64,000 nucleotides of DNA, taken from contig JAFVXW010000011.1 in the NCBI GenBank assembly GCA_017500935.1, positions 124,001 through 188,000 on the forward strand. Direction: 5' to 3'. A program made the position numbers and the translations under genes. Position 1 is the first letter of the stretch; each line of letters starts with the position of its first letter. The notes beneath the pieces are model-generated. The model was not told the origin of the DNA. It did no database searches and saw only the letters and a program-made list of their open reading frames with translations. Below, piece after piece: positions 46,213-54,036 of the stretch. The DNA comes from Lachnospiraceae bacterium. Its GTDB lineage: Bacteria; Bacillota; Clostridia; Lachnospirales; Lachnospiraceae.

Positions 46213-46638
46213 CTAACATTCTTTCTGCTTATTCTGGCAAAATTCCGATACTAACCGAATTAATTTATCTGCCGTTTCTATCTGCTGAACAGTATCTTCC
46301 TTTGATGCAATATAAAAAGTATCATAATCACTTGCATGGCGAATTTCTTCAGCCTTGACAATCTTACGTCCCATCTCTCTGGGAAATAATTCTGTTGCCA
46401 CATAATTCTTATTGAAATAAGCCAAGGTATCTTTGTGTTTCTTGAACGCAATACCTTCCAGCGCTAAGACTGCAGATACCGCATGAAAAATCGCGTAATA
46501 TGCTCGATTATTCGCGCCACGATAAGAATTTGCTTCCAGAAGCAGCTTTGCTGCAGTAAAATCTTCTCGAGCCACCTGCAGACGATGTTCTGCTACATCT
46601 TTCTTGTTTCCAATATCCGGCAAATCAGGCTGCTTCAT
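46213..46638 (-). CDS. HEPN-domain toxin, copy A
   Basis: A protein of 141 residues, all helical. The HEPN RNase motif is seen as R-x6-H in RAYYAIFH (near 50). MNT/HEPN pairs act as toxin and antitoxin: the HEPN member cuts RNA and the nucleotidyltransferase silences it by adenylylation. The start MKQPDLPD is behind GGAGGGG and overlaps the end of the MNT gene by 14 bases. By eye it differs from copy B at 8 of 141 residues. Confidence 0.88.
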   Translation of the reverse strand: MKQPDLPDIGNKKDVAEHRLQVAREDFTAAKLLLEANSYRGANNRAYYAIFHAVSAVLALEGIAFKKHKDTLAYFNKNYVATELFPREMGRKIVKAEEIRHASDYDTFYIASKEDTVQQIETADKLIRLVSEFCQNKQKEC

Positions 46639-46966
46639 ATAACGATATCCCCTCCTTTGCCACGTTTGAATAGAAAGGATATGCCTGGCTCCAATAATGA
46701 AAATGATCAATATTCTTGACCACCGGCATAAACCAAATATCATGATCTACATTGTAGTCAAAGCCCAGTTCTGATAATGCGTCCGAAAACTCACTCATTC
46801 TATCATCAGGCAGATCAACTAATACCATAATATCCACATCTGAGTCGCTATTGAAGTCTCCTCTGGCATAAGAGCCATATAAAATGACCTGTTTTAAATG
46901 CGTTCCGTATATCTCATGGATTGCTGACGCGTATTCATGGATCAGATTGTTCATTGATTGCGGCAT
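46625..46966 (-). CDS. MNT-type nucleotidyltransferase antitoxin, copy A
   Basis: A protein of 113 residues. GSYARGDFNSDSDVDIMV gives the GS-x10-D-x-D signature of minimal nucleotidyltransferases with both metal-binding aspartates. It is expected to adenylylate the partner HEPN toxin. The start MPQSMNNL has AAGAAGGTG upstream; longer frames do not. By eye it differs from copy B at 3 residues (S/T, A/V, E/Q). It is first in the two-gene operon. Confidence 0.9.
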   Translation of the reverse strand: MPQSMNNLIHEYASAIHEIYGTHLKQVILYGSYARGDFNSDSDVDIMVLVDLPDDRMSEFSDALSELGFDYNVDHDIWFMPVVKNIDHFHYWSQAYPFYSNVAKEGISLYEAA

Positions 46967-47030
46967 ATACTCACCTTCTTTCAAATATATTATATACATT
47001 TTTTCTCATACCCACAACCTTAACTTTTAT

Positions 47031-47293
47031 TCTTTATCTACTTTCCAATGGCAACATTTTCATAGTTAACTTCATGTAATAGCAACGAATTAAGTACGGA
47101 AAGGTAAACTCCAAGGAGTTACCTAACCTCTAAAATACTCTGTGTTAAGTTGTATATTCCCACTTCTAAGTCTGCCATGTTTATGGCTTAAATCGTGATG
47201 TATAATAAGCATTTGGGTAACCTAAAATCTCGGAAATACCGCCTATCTTCGTAGTCAATAAACAGAATGGCATCAATAATTATGATTCAAAAC
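47031..47293. other. Gap between MNT gene and interrupted protease-like gene
   Basis: About 260 AT-rich bases. I see no open frame of note, no clear terminator and no repeat shared with the other units. Confidence 0.5.
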
Positions 47294-48091
47294 TCAACTT
47301 CCAGAATAGTGATTCATAATTATTTCTTCGACTTCATCGAAGTGTGGATATATCTCTTCCAATGACTTGTAATTGACAAACATATCATACAAGTCTTTCA
47401 TCCAAGGATTATTGTTTATCAATTCACATATAAAGCTGGAGTTAAAAGTTTCTGGATATAAGTACTGCCAAACTGATATTCTGCCCAAGAAATGAACTAT
47501 TACATACATTTGCCTATCAGCATCCGGTGTAATACCAACTTCTTGAACCAAATAATTTATTTGATATGGAAGTTCTGCATTTAAAATATGCTCAATATGA
47601 CATACATCTTTAAAGTTTCTAAGAGTATATTTTCTCAAAAAATAATATCCAATTGCTCTAGCGTGAAACTCCGTCCAATATAGAAAAATTCTATGTGGCT
47701 CATATTCATATAGTTCATCATAAGACTTTGGTCGAATTATTTTGAAATAACCTTTAAAATCATTCACGTGCGCTGCCTCATGAATCAGTGTTCCAATCCA
47801 ATCAACATTGTTTTTGGTTACGGTTTCTAAAACATATTCACTATTAAGCAAGATTGTAAATTCACCATCATTTTCTAACGGTTAAACAGTTAAACCATGA
47901 TACCTGTTTAGTTCGTTAAGATTAATTTTACCTTCTTCAATAAGGTCATTTCTAATCTTCTTATACGAATCTGCCATGTCCTCAGTAATTACAACATTCC
48001 CGCAAAAAGGCTCGACACCACAAGTAGAAGCATAATCCGATAGTATGCCACTAATAATGTTTAGTAGTTGTTCCGTATTATTATTATCCAT
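47294..48091 (-). pseudogene. HEAAH-motif protein interrupted by an in-frame stop
   Basis: Two frames (47882-48091, 69 residues, and 47294-47851, 185 residues) are in the same phase and separated only by a TAA at 47882-47884; the reading across it, HGLTV-stop-PLENDGEFTILLNSEYV, is continuous. The joined protein has about 265 residues. TLIHEAAHVNDF resembles the zinc site of metallopeptidases, with EFHARAIGYY as a possible third ligand region. The gene is AT-rich compared with the backbone. If translated, the second part lacks a good start (TTG only). Confidence 0.65.
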
Positions 48092-48160
48092 TGATTAACG
48101 CCTTTCCTCTGCAAATCATCTTTGCATTTTACTATAATGACAACAATATTGTTCCAGTTA

Positions 48161-48190
48161 AAATCTCGCACCAATGGTGCGAGATTTTTC
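48161..48190. terminator. Bidirectional hairpin
   Basis: AAATCTCGCACC pairs with GGTGCGAGATTT around an AAT loop, with T on the plus side and A on the other. It lies upstream of the interrupted gene and downstream of the large surface protein. Confidence 0.6.
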
Positions 48191-48296
48191 AACTATAATA
48201 TATAAATACAAAAATCCTTTTTTGTTACATTTCCACAATTTTATTATACAACGCTTATTGTTAATGCTCCTTTAAATTAACATATTTTAGATTTAG

Positions 48297-48495
48297 TTGC
48301 CTGTCACCGGAATATGCATCTGAGATCAAACCGTGGACAATCTCCTGTCCTGCCGAAATCCGATTTCATTTCAATTACACATGGTTTTGTGACAGTATGG
48401 CAGAAGCGCTGCCGCATTGGACCCGCACAGACGGCAAAACGCTCGTCAGAACCATCGAACGTGTTGTTACCTATAACGATCTGAACCTTTGCTGA
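48297..48495 (+). pseudogene. C-terminal gene fragment of unknown family
   Basis: On the plus strand an open frame without a start ends at TGA 48493-48495. It codes coherent-looking sequence, for example SPEYASEIKPWTISCPAEI and FCDSMAEALPHWTRTDGKT, and stops just before a strong terminator, as a real gene end would. The upstream part is gone. Family not recognised. Confidence 0.3.
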
Positions 48496-48496
48496 A

Positions 48497-48533
48497 ACAA
48501 GAAGAATCGGCTCATGCCGATTCTTCTTGTTTT
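48497..48533. terminator. Strong bidirectional terminator
   Basis: A perfect 15-bp stem ACAAGAAGAATCGGC with GCCGATTCTTCTTGT around a TCAT loop, with T and A runs outside. It ends the surface protein gene on the minus strand and the plus-strand fragment. Confidence 0.85.
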
Positions 48534-48608
48534 GTCAGCTGCTTCTGCCTCCCGAACCGGGAAGAACTCAACAGAGTCTGCATACTCTTCAGCTTAAACA
48601 TTTCCTTC

Positions 48609-50987
48609 TTATTTCTTTTTCATCAAAATGACCGTTACACCAACACCGATACCTGCTGCGCCGAAACCTACCAGCACCAGTACCCACCATGGAATCGTCT
48701 TGGGGAACGTATCGATTTGTGTCGTGGGTTCGGTAGTGGGCTTGGTAGCGGGTTCAGTAGTGGGTTCGCCAGCGGGTTCTGTAGTGGATTCGGTAGTAGG
48801 TTCGCTGGTATATGCGGCATCAACATTTGATTCCGCGATGGTAGGTTCTGTGGCTTGTGTACTTTCAGTGAGTTGAGAAGTTTCCGTTTGAATCTTGGGA
48901 GCGGCAGCGGTTGTAGTATCTGCTGCTGCATTTTCCTCTGCCCTGCTGCTATCTGCCGCATCAGGAACATATCCACAGAGCTTACATTTGCCCTGGACGA
49001 TTTCGTGGGGTGCCTTTGTATCTGACAAATCTTCTCCACAAGTCAGACAGACTTGCCAATGGGACTGCTCATCATAGTCAAAACCATTGGCAACAGTATG
49101 ACCGGTAGCAGGAAGCAGGATGCTGTCTGTCAGTGGTGTATTTCCGTTGCTATCCGCAAACAGCTGCTCACAGTCAACGCACACATAGCATGCAGAATTA
49201 CCGATTCGTGTGCAAGTTGGGGTGTTTGCCTCAACTTTCTTCAGGCTGTGAGTATGGTTGACTGCTTGTGCGATCACATAGCCGCACACAGTACACTGTT
49301 GCGGCGTGGTTTCGGTTGCCTCCGGACCGGGAGTGTGATCCTGGGCATCACAATGGGCACCACAGAACTTACACAGATGGGCGTGGTAGAGATTGCCGCA
49401 GGCCGTCCACTTGGTGGTATCCGGTGTATGATTTTCATGGGATCCTATGTAGGCATAGCCGCAAACAGTACATGTGCCTTCTTCTGCACAGGTAGCTGCA
49501 CCGCCCAGATGGTCTTCTGCTGTCAGGAAATCACCACAGCTGGTGCAAGCCTTATAGTGGTAAGCACCGGTGCTGCGCCAATCAGACGGGGTGTGGGTAT
49601 GGGCAGGGAGTTCCGGAGTCTCGGAAGGGGGCGTAATCACAACAGTTTCCGGAGTCTCCGGTGCTGCCTGAGTACTGTTGAAGGTGTAGACCAGCTCGAT
49701 TACCTCCTTGGGATCCTGCTCGTATGCCTTATTAATATAGGGCGGCAGATTCCCGTTGATGGTACCGGCAAGCTTGGGGTTACCTGATGCATCTATGGGG
49801 AACTGATAGCCGGATTTGGCACTCAGCCAAATGGATACGGTGTAACGTTTTCCTTCCTGGAATTTGTCCGTAGGCTTGACAAAATTTCCGGCTTCATCTG
49901 TCCAGGTAACGGGGTCTGTGTGATAGAGTGTACAGTCATCGGTCTCCACATTGCAGGTGTCTGAAGGCGACTCCCCTGCCACCGGCCTGGGAATGGTTAC
50001 CTCCACTTCCTTGATCAGCTTGTCGGTGGTCTCGGTGACTGCACTGACCAAAGATTTTCCCACATAACCTACATAACCGTCGTGGTACACCTGATAGTAA
50101 CTGCCATCCTCTCCCACAATATTCAGGGTTGTGCCCTTGGGAATTGAGGCCAGCTTTTGAGATTCGTTGTAGGTGTAGCGCAACAGGGAGCAATCCGATT
50201 TAGCCTGAGCGGTCATGCGTGTTGAGGGTTGACTGACAGTCACATTGACGGTCTTGGTGTCAAAATAGCCAAGGTCAAATTCGCCGATGGTCACCTTCTG
50301 CTTAAACTCCACCTTAAGCTGTCCCACGGTATAAGGAATATACGAGGTGTTATTGGTGGTGACGGTGGTATGGCCATTTTCGGTAATGTGGATCTCTGTT
50401 TTAAAGGCTACTTCGGATTTGCGCAGAACAGGCTTTTCATCTATGGATTTGTTGCCGCACCACATCTGCAGCTTTGTGCCTGCATAGGTGGAAGCTGTGT
50501 AATTCACCTCGTCGGCGGTGTAGAGGTCTATCGTATTGGTCACATGCGGAGCATACAACCCATAACCCCATTTTTGCATAACCGGAAACAGTTTTTCCGT
50601 AGGATAGATTTCAATGTAAATGTTGTTGCTTTTCCGCACGGTGCCATCGGATGACGTAACCACGCACTGGAAGGGAATTGCATCCCACCCGTCATAAACA
50701 CCGATGGATGTGTGAATCTGCAGGTGGTTGGTATTGCCGCCGGAGTACTTATCGTTATCCGGCACATCGTACCAGCTGTGGCAGTCACCGAAACCGGCAT
50801 CAAACTGCCACTGGTAGGTATAGTCTTCCGGATTTCCGACGCTGGGGTACGCATAGAGATCCACGGTACCGCCGGCGTAAATGCCTTCCTCATAATGGGA
50901 CACATAATACTCAAATGCTGAAACCGGCAGCTCCAGGATGCTGCCCAGCATCAGAACACAAAACAGGATTGCAAGTAATCGTTTCAT
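48609..50987 (-). CDS. Large surface protein with SH3-like and cysteine-rich repeats
   Basis: A protein of 792 residues. Signal peptide (1-24); an Ig-like or PKD-like region (YTYQWQFDAGFGDCH near 58); an SH3-like domain (YVGYVGKSLVSA near 310); a beta-rich domain; then from about 475 six or so repeats of C-x2-C and H pairs (ACTSCGDF, CTVCGYAY, CKFCGAHC, CTVCGYVI, CLTCGEDL, CKLCGY); a Thr/Glu/Pro linker of TTEP units; and a C-terminal helix with KKK. There is no true LPXTG (FPKTIPWW instead), so it is probably held by its membrane helix. Start behind AGGAGG. It follows a lipoprotein with similar repeats, 21 bases apart. Confidence 0.85.
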   Translation of the reverse strand: MKRLLAILFCVLMLGSILELPVSAFEYYVSHYEEGIYAGGTVDLYAYPSVGNPEDYTYQWQFDAGFGDCHSWYDVPDNDKYSGGNTNHLQIHTSIGVYDGWDAIPFQCVVTSSDGTVRKSNNIYIEIYPTEKLFPVMQKWGYGLYAPHVTNTIDLYTADEVNYTASTYAGTKLQMWCGNKSIDEKPVLRKSEVAFKTEIHITENGHTTVTTNNTSYIPYTVGQLKVEFKQKVTIGEFDLGYFDTKTVNVTVSQPSTRMTAQAKSDCSLLRYTYNESQKLASIPKGTTLNIVGEDGSYYQVYHDGYVGYVGKSLVSAVTETTDKLIKEVEVTIPRPVAGESPSDTCNVETDDCTLYHTDPVTWTDEAGNFVKPTDKFQEGKRYTVSIWLSAKSGYQFPIDASGNPKLAGTINGNLPPYINKAYEQDPKEVIELVYTFNSTQAAPETPETVVITPPSETPELPAHTHTPSDWRSTGAYHYKACTSCGDFLTAEDHLGGAATCAEEGTCTVCGYAYIGSHENHTPDTTKWTACGNLYHAHLCKFCGAHCDAQDHTPGPEATETTPQQCTVCGYVIAQAVNHTHSLKKVEANTPTCTRIGNSACYVCVDCEQLFADSNGNTPLTDSILLPATGHTVANGFDYDEQSHWQVCLTCGEDLSDTKAPHEIVQGKCKLCGYVPDAADSSRAEENAAADTTTAAAPKIQTETSQLTESTQATEPTIAESNVDAAYTSEPTTESTTEPAGEPTTEPATKPTTEPTTQIDTFPKTIPWWVLVLVGFGAAGIGVGVTVILMKKK

Positions 50988-51008
50988 CTTGATCTCCTCC
51001 TCGTTTGT

Positions 51009-52106
51009 TTAATTGATGATGTCTGCACCGCAGTCGATGCAGGTGACTTCTCCGGAGGGGATGTTATGATTCGCGGTTTCTTCTTCACCACATTCCGAAC
51101 AAGTACGCTTGTGTACCAAACCGGTCTCATTGACCCAGACAGACCATGCATGACCGGCAACAGGCAAATCAACGGTAAAGACTTCGCCGCAGATCTTGCA
51201 GGAAGTGGTTTTTTGACCTTCCCGAATGCAGGTGGCAGGTGTCTCGTTCCATTCATTCAGGTCATGCCCCAGTGCGGGTATGATCTCCGTTTTTGTTTCA
51301 CCGCAGATCTTGCAGAAGGTGGTTTTTTGACCGTCCTGAGTACAGGTGGCAGGTGTCTCGTTCCAATTCAGATCATGCCCCGGTGCGGGTATGATCTCTG
51401 TTTTTGCTTCGCCGCAGACTTTGCAGAAGGTAGTTTTTTGACCGTCCTGGGTACAGGTGGCAGGTGTCTCGTTCCAACTCAGGTCATGCCCCGGTGCGGG
51501 TATGGTCTCTGTTTTTGTTTCGCCGCAGCTGCACTGGAATGTCCTTGTTCTGTCCAGACTGCAATCTATGACACTGGTATCTGGCAATTCTATCCAGTTG
51601 TGGGTATGCTGAGGTTGTGTTTCCCTAGGTTCAGTGGGTTGAATCTGCTCCGCAGATTCTGTCTCAGGGGGCAGTGGCTCTTTGCCATAGAAAGCACGGG
51701 ACCATGCCTCCACATTGCCCTGTGCATCGAAGCTGACACTGCCGGTACCGTCATAGTTGCCGCTGTTGCATTCCACGATGAGGTTAACATCATCCACATC
51801 ACAGCCCTTGGGAAGGGAATAGAATATATCCACACGAACGGCAAAGGGCTCCGGCACAGGTTCATCCTCTGCCATTTCCCAATAGCCGTCCCAGTCGAAA
51901 CCTGTAAGCTTTACCCGGCTAGCCACCGGCTGGTTATCGATGGTCACTTCCACAAAAACATCCTTTACGGTCATGCCCGGCTCAACTTTGCCTACGGTGA
52001 TATGCACCTGCGGTGTATTGGAAGTCACTTCTGCCTCCAACGCGGAACAACCACACAGCGATAGTGCCATCACCATGATTATCAGAATCGCAAATATCTT
52101 TTTCAT
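51009..52106 (-). CDS. Lipoprotein with repeated cysteine-knuckle units
   Basis: A protein of 365 residues; lipobox SLCGC near 19. The first 140 residues form an exported beta-rich domain. Then come about four units of some 38 residues, each holding ATCTQDGQKTTFCK, a C-x2-C pair and PGHDL, ending in CSECGEE and CIDCGAD. Such units occur in many surface proteins of gut Firmicutes. First gene of a two-gene unit with the large surface protein; both probably act at the cell surface. Binding partner unknown. Confidence 0.85.
   Translation of the reverse strand: MKKIFAILIIMVMALSLCGCSALEAEVTSNTPQVHITVGKVEPGMTVKDVFVEVTIDNQPVASRVKLTGFDWDGYWEMAEDEPVPEPFAVRVDIFYSLPKGCDVDDVNLIVECNSGNYDGTGSVSFDAQGNVEAWSRAFYGKEPLPPETESAEQIQPTEPRETQPQHTHNWIELPDTSVIDCSLDRTRTFQCSCGETKTETIPAPGHDLSWNETPATCTQDGQKTTFCKVCGEAKTEIIPAPGHDLNWNETPATCTQDGQKTTFCKICGETKTEIIPALGHDLNEWNETPATCIREGQKTTSCKICGEVFTVDLPVAGHAWSVWVNETGLVHKRTCSECGEEETANHNIPSGEVTCIDCGADIIN
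51228..51530. repeat. Tandem repeats of about 114 bp in the lipoprotein gene
   Basis: GGTGGCAGGTGTCTCGTTCCA recurs near 51234, 51347 and 51461 with highly similar sequence between. They are in frame and may expand or contract by recombination. Confidence 0.75.
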
Positions 52107-52300
52107 AATGAAATGCCTCCTTTTACAACCTGCATTTATATTGTATCGATTCTTTCCCGCAAAGTCCCCACCCCAGCGCTGTAAAAAGTGTGGTATTCAG
52201 GCTTTATTTGCCAAAAGTGTGGATTAAAATACGGAGATACCTTCTAATTGCTGCCAGCCCAGACTATCTGCCCTTCTACTTCAAATCCCCGAATATGGAA

Positions 52301-52454
52301 AAAGCTACGAGCCACGCTTCGGCAGCTCCACCTGAGGCGGAGCTGCCTCAACACGGGCTGTCGCCGCATGCCCGAATACAAAAAACACCTTCTGAAAGAA
52401 TGCAAGCACTCTTTCGGAAGGTGTTTTGTATTCGGGCGCGTGGCTCGTAGCTTT
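52301..52454. repeat. Cloverleaf-like inverted repeat left of att copy 3
   Basis: A perfect 17-bp outer stem (AAAGCTACGAGCCACGC, 52301-52317, with 52438-52454) encloses two further hairpins: GGCAGCTCC/GGAGCTGCC (52321-52347) and a long arm (52370-52437) starting GCCCGAATACA, whose sides match over about 30 bases. The att core begins 3 bases after it. The stretch 52107-52457 holds no gene. The long arm could stop transcription; the whole could also fold as single-stranded DNA. Confidence 0.75.
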
Positions 52455-52457
52455 CGC

Positions 52458-52472
52458 GATTATTCCCACTCG
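52458..52472 (-). other. guaA-type attachment site, copy 3
   Basis: GATTATTCCCACTCG, identical to copies 1 and 2; CTAAACATATTTGTTTAG lies just to the right. It divides the 6.4-kb unit from the 9.9-kb unit. Confidence 0.8.
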
Positions 52473-52573
52473 TACAAGAGCTTCTGGTGCTAAACATATT
52501 TGTTTAGTTTTTGTACTGAATTAAGAGGTTTTTTACTTTGGTTACATAATTTGTATTGGCTTACCGATTTTGC

Positions 52574-52591
52574 GTTGCCAGGGTGTTGCCA
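52574..52591. repeat. Arm-type sites, left end of the 9.9-kb unit
   Basis: GTTGCCA at 52574-52580 and 52585-52591, the same 11-base period as at the right end of this unit. Confidence 0.65.
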
Positions 52592-52630
52592 CCACAATCA
52601 TTATATCAGAAATTACCAATTAAGCAACTT

Positions 52631-53056
52631 CTAACACTCTTTTTGCTTATTCCGGCAATACTCTGCCACTAACTGAATCAATTTATCTGCTGTTTCTATC
52701 TGCCAAACAGTATCTTCTTTTGATGCAATATAAAAAGTATCATAATCACTTGCGTGGCGAATTTCTTCAGCTTTGACAATCTTACGTCCCATCTCTCTGG
52801 GAAATAATTCTGCTGCCACGTAATTCTTATTGAAATAAGCCAAGGTATCTTTGTGTTTTTTGAATGCAATACCTTCCAGCGCTAAGACTGCAGATACCGC
52901 ATGAAAAATCGCGTAATATGCTCGATTATTCGCGCCACGATAAGAATTTGCTTCCAGAAGCAGCTTCGCTGCATGAAAATCTTCCTGAGCCACCTGCAGA
53001 CGATGTTCTGCTACATCTTTTTTATTTCCAATATCCGGCAAATCAGGCTGCTTCAT
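52631..53056 (-). CDS. HEPN-domain toxin, copy B
   Basis: A protein of 141 residues, the paralogue of the gene at 46213. The RAYYAIFH motif is unchanged. Differences by eye include R/Q and T/H in the first helix and Q/W near residue 120, all outside the catalytic motif. Same overlap with its MNT partner and the same ribosome site. Probable RNase toxin controlled by the MNT enzyme. Confidence 0.88.
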   Translation of the reverse strand: MKQPDLPDIGNKKDVAEHRLQVAQEDFHAAKLLLEANSYRGANNRAYYAIFHAVSAVLALEGIAFKKHKDTLAYFNKNYVAAELFPREMGRKIVKAEEIRHASDYDTFYIASKEDTVWQIETADKLIQLVAEYCRNKQKEC

Positions 53057-53384
53057 ATAACGATATCCCCTCCTTTGCCACGTTCGAATAGAAAGGATAT
53101 GCCTGACTCCAATAATGAAAATGATCAATGTTCTTGACTACAGGCATAAACCAAATATCATGATCTACATTGTAGTCAAATCCAAGTTCTGATAATGCGT
53201 CCGAAAACTCACTCATTCTATCATCAGGCAGATCAACTAATACCATAATATCTACATCTGAGTCGCTATTGAAGTCTCCTCTGGCATAAGAGCCATATAA
53301 AATGACCTGTTTTAAATGTGTTCCGTATATCTGGTGGATCGCTGACACATATTCATGAATCAGATTGTTCATAGTTTGCGGCAT
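53043..53384 (-). CDS. MNT-type nucleotidyltransferase antitoxin, copy B
   Basis: A protein of 113 residues with the intact GS-x10-D-x-D motif (GSYARGDFNSDSDVD). Only three residue differences from copy A, so the two antitoxins could act on either toxin. The start MPQTMNNL has AAGAAGGTG upstream. First gene of the pair, reading toward att copy 3. Confidence 0.9.
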   Translation of the reverse strand: MPQTMNNLIHEYVSAIHQIYGTHLKQVILYGSYARGDFNSDSDVDIMVLVDLPDDRMSEFSDALSELGFDYNVDHDIWFMPVVKNIDHFHYWSQAYPFYSNVAKEGISLYEAA

Positions 53385-53446
53385 ATACTCACCTTCTTTC
53401 AAGTATATTATATACATTTTTTTATTTGCTCACAACCTTAACTTTT

Positions 53447-54036
53447 AATCGTTTTTCGTATACAATTTAAAAAGCCTCAAAAAACATATTGTTTTTGTAA
53501 GAACGACGTTATGACGGCGTTCTATTTTTTTGACTTACACTGAAGATATACCGTTTTCTTGATTCTTTGGACTATTGGAATATTTTCCATAATTTTCTGT
53601 TTCTTTTAATTTGTGTCCTATTCCATCCATAAGTTATCTCTTTGGTAACCATGAATGCCTGAATTTACGGGCTCTACAGGGTGTGATGTTGCAAACACGT
53701 TACAAACGTGGACTTCTCATTACTCGTCACCGCACCTCACACGACTGTAAATTGTTAACATTCATCAATGATGTGACGGTTTTCTACCTCTTTTTTCAAA
53801 AATAGTATTAACCTACTGCCACCTAAAAAATAGCTTCCGAAAGCCTTATAAATCAAGGCTTCTGGAGTAGAAAACCGTTACATTTTACTTTTTCAGAATT
53901 TGTGTTCTTATCCGAAACATGGCTTTTAAAATATTCTTCATTTCTAATCAATGAACAGAGCATATTTCATTATTTTCTTCAAATTCAAAATTCGACAACT
54001 TTGTGTTTATTCACTTATTTTATCATTCCACATCAC
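53447..54036. other. AT-rich gap beside the MNT/HEPN pair
   Basis: About 590 bases. Short open frames exist on the plus strand but none has a ribosome site or recognisable sequence. AAGCCT...AGGCTT-like inverted pieces near 53838-53860 could be a weak terminator. I see no clear function. Confidence 0.4.

Larger units (their letters stand above)
46056..47030. repeat. First copy of a duplicated island end with MNT/HEPN genes
   Basis: About 970 bases reappear at 52473-53446. The shared part includes the palindrome beside the att core, the GTTGCCA arm sites, both genes and their upstream region. It fades at CACAACCTTAACTTTTA on the right side. Confidence 0.85.
52473..53446. repeat. Second copy of the duplicated island end
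   Basis: It matches 46056-47030 over the palindrome, arm sites and both genes. Differences are scattered single bases, including third codon positions, which suggests two related elements rather than a very recent copy. Confidence 0.85.

Noticed and set aside
50900..51008. Sortase LPXTG anchor on the large surface protein
   Set aside because: The C-terminus reads FPKTIPWW before the helix; the required glycine after threonine is missing, and no sortase gene is near.
51228..51530. Evenly spaced repeats that might be a CRISPR array
   Set aside because: The repeats and the sequence between them are all in frame and code repeated protein units; the spacers are not unique and no cas gene is near.
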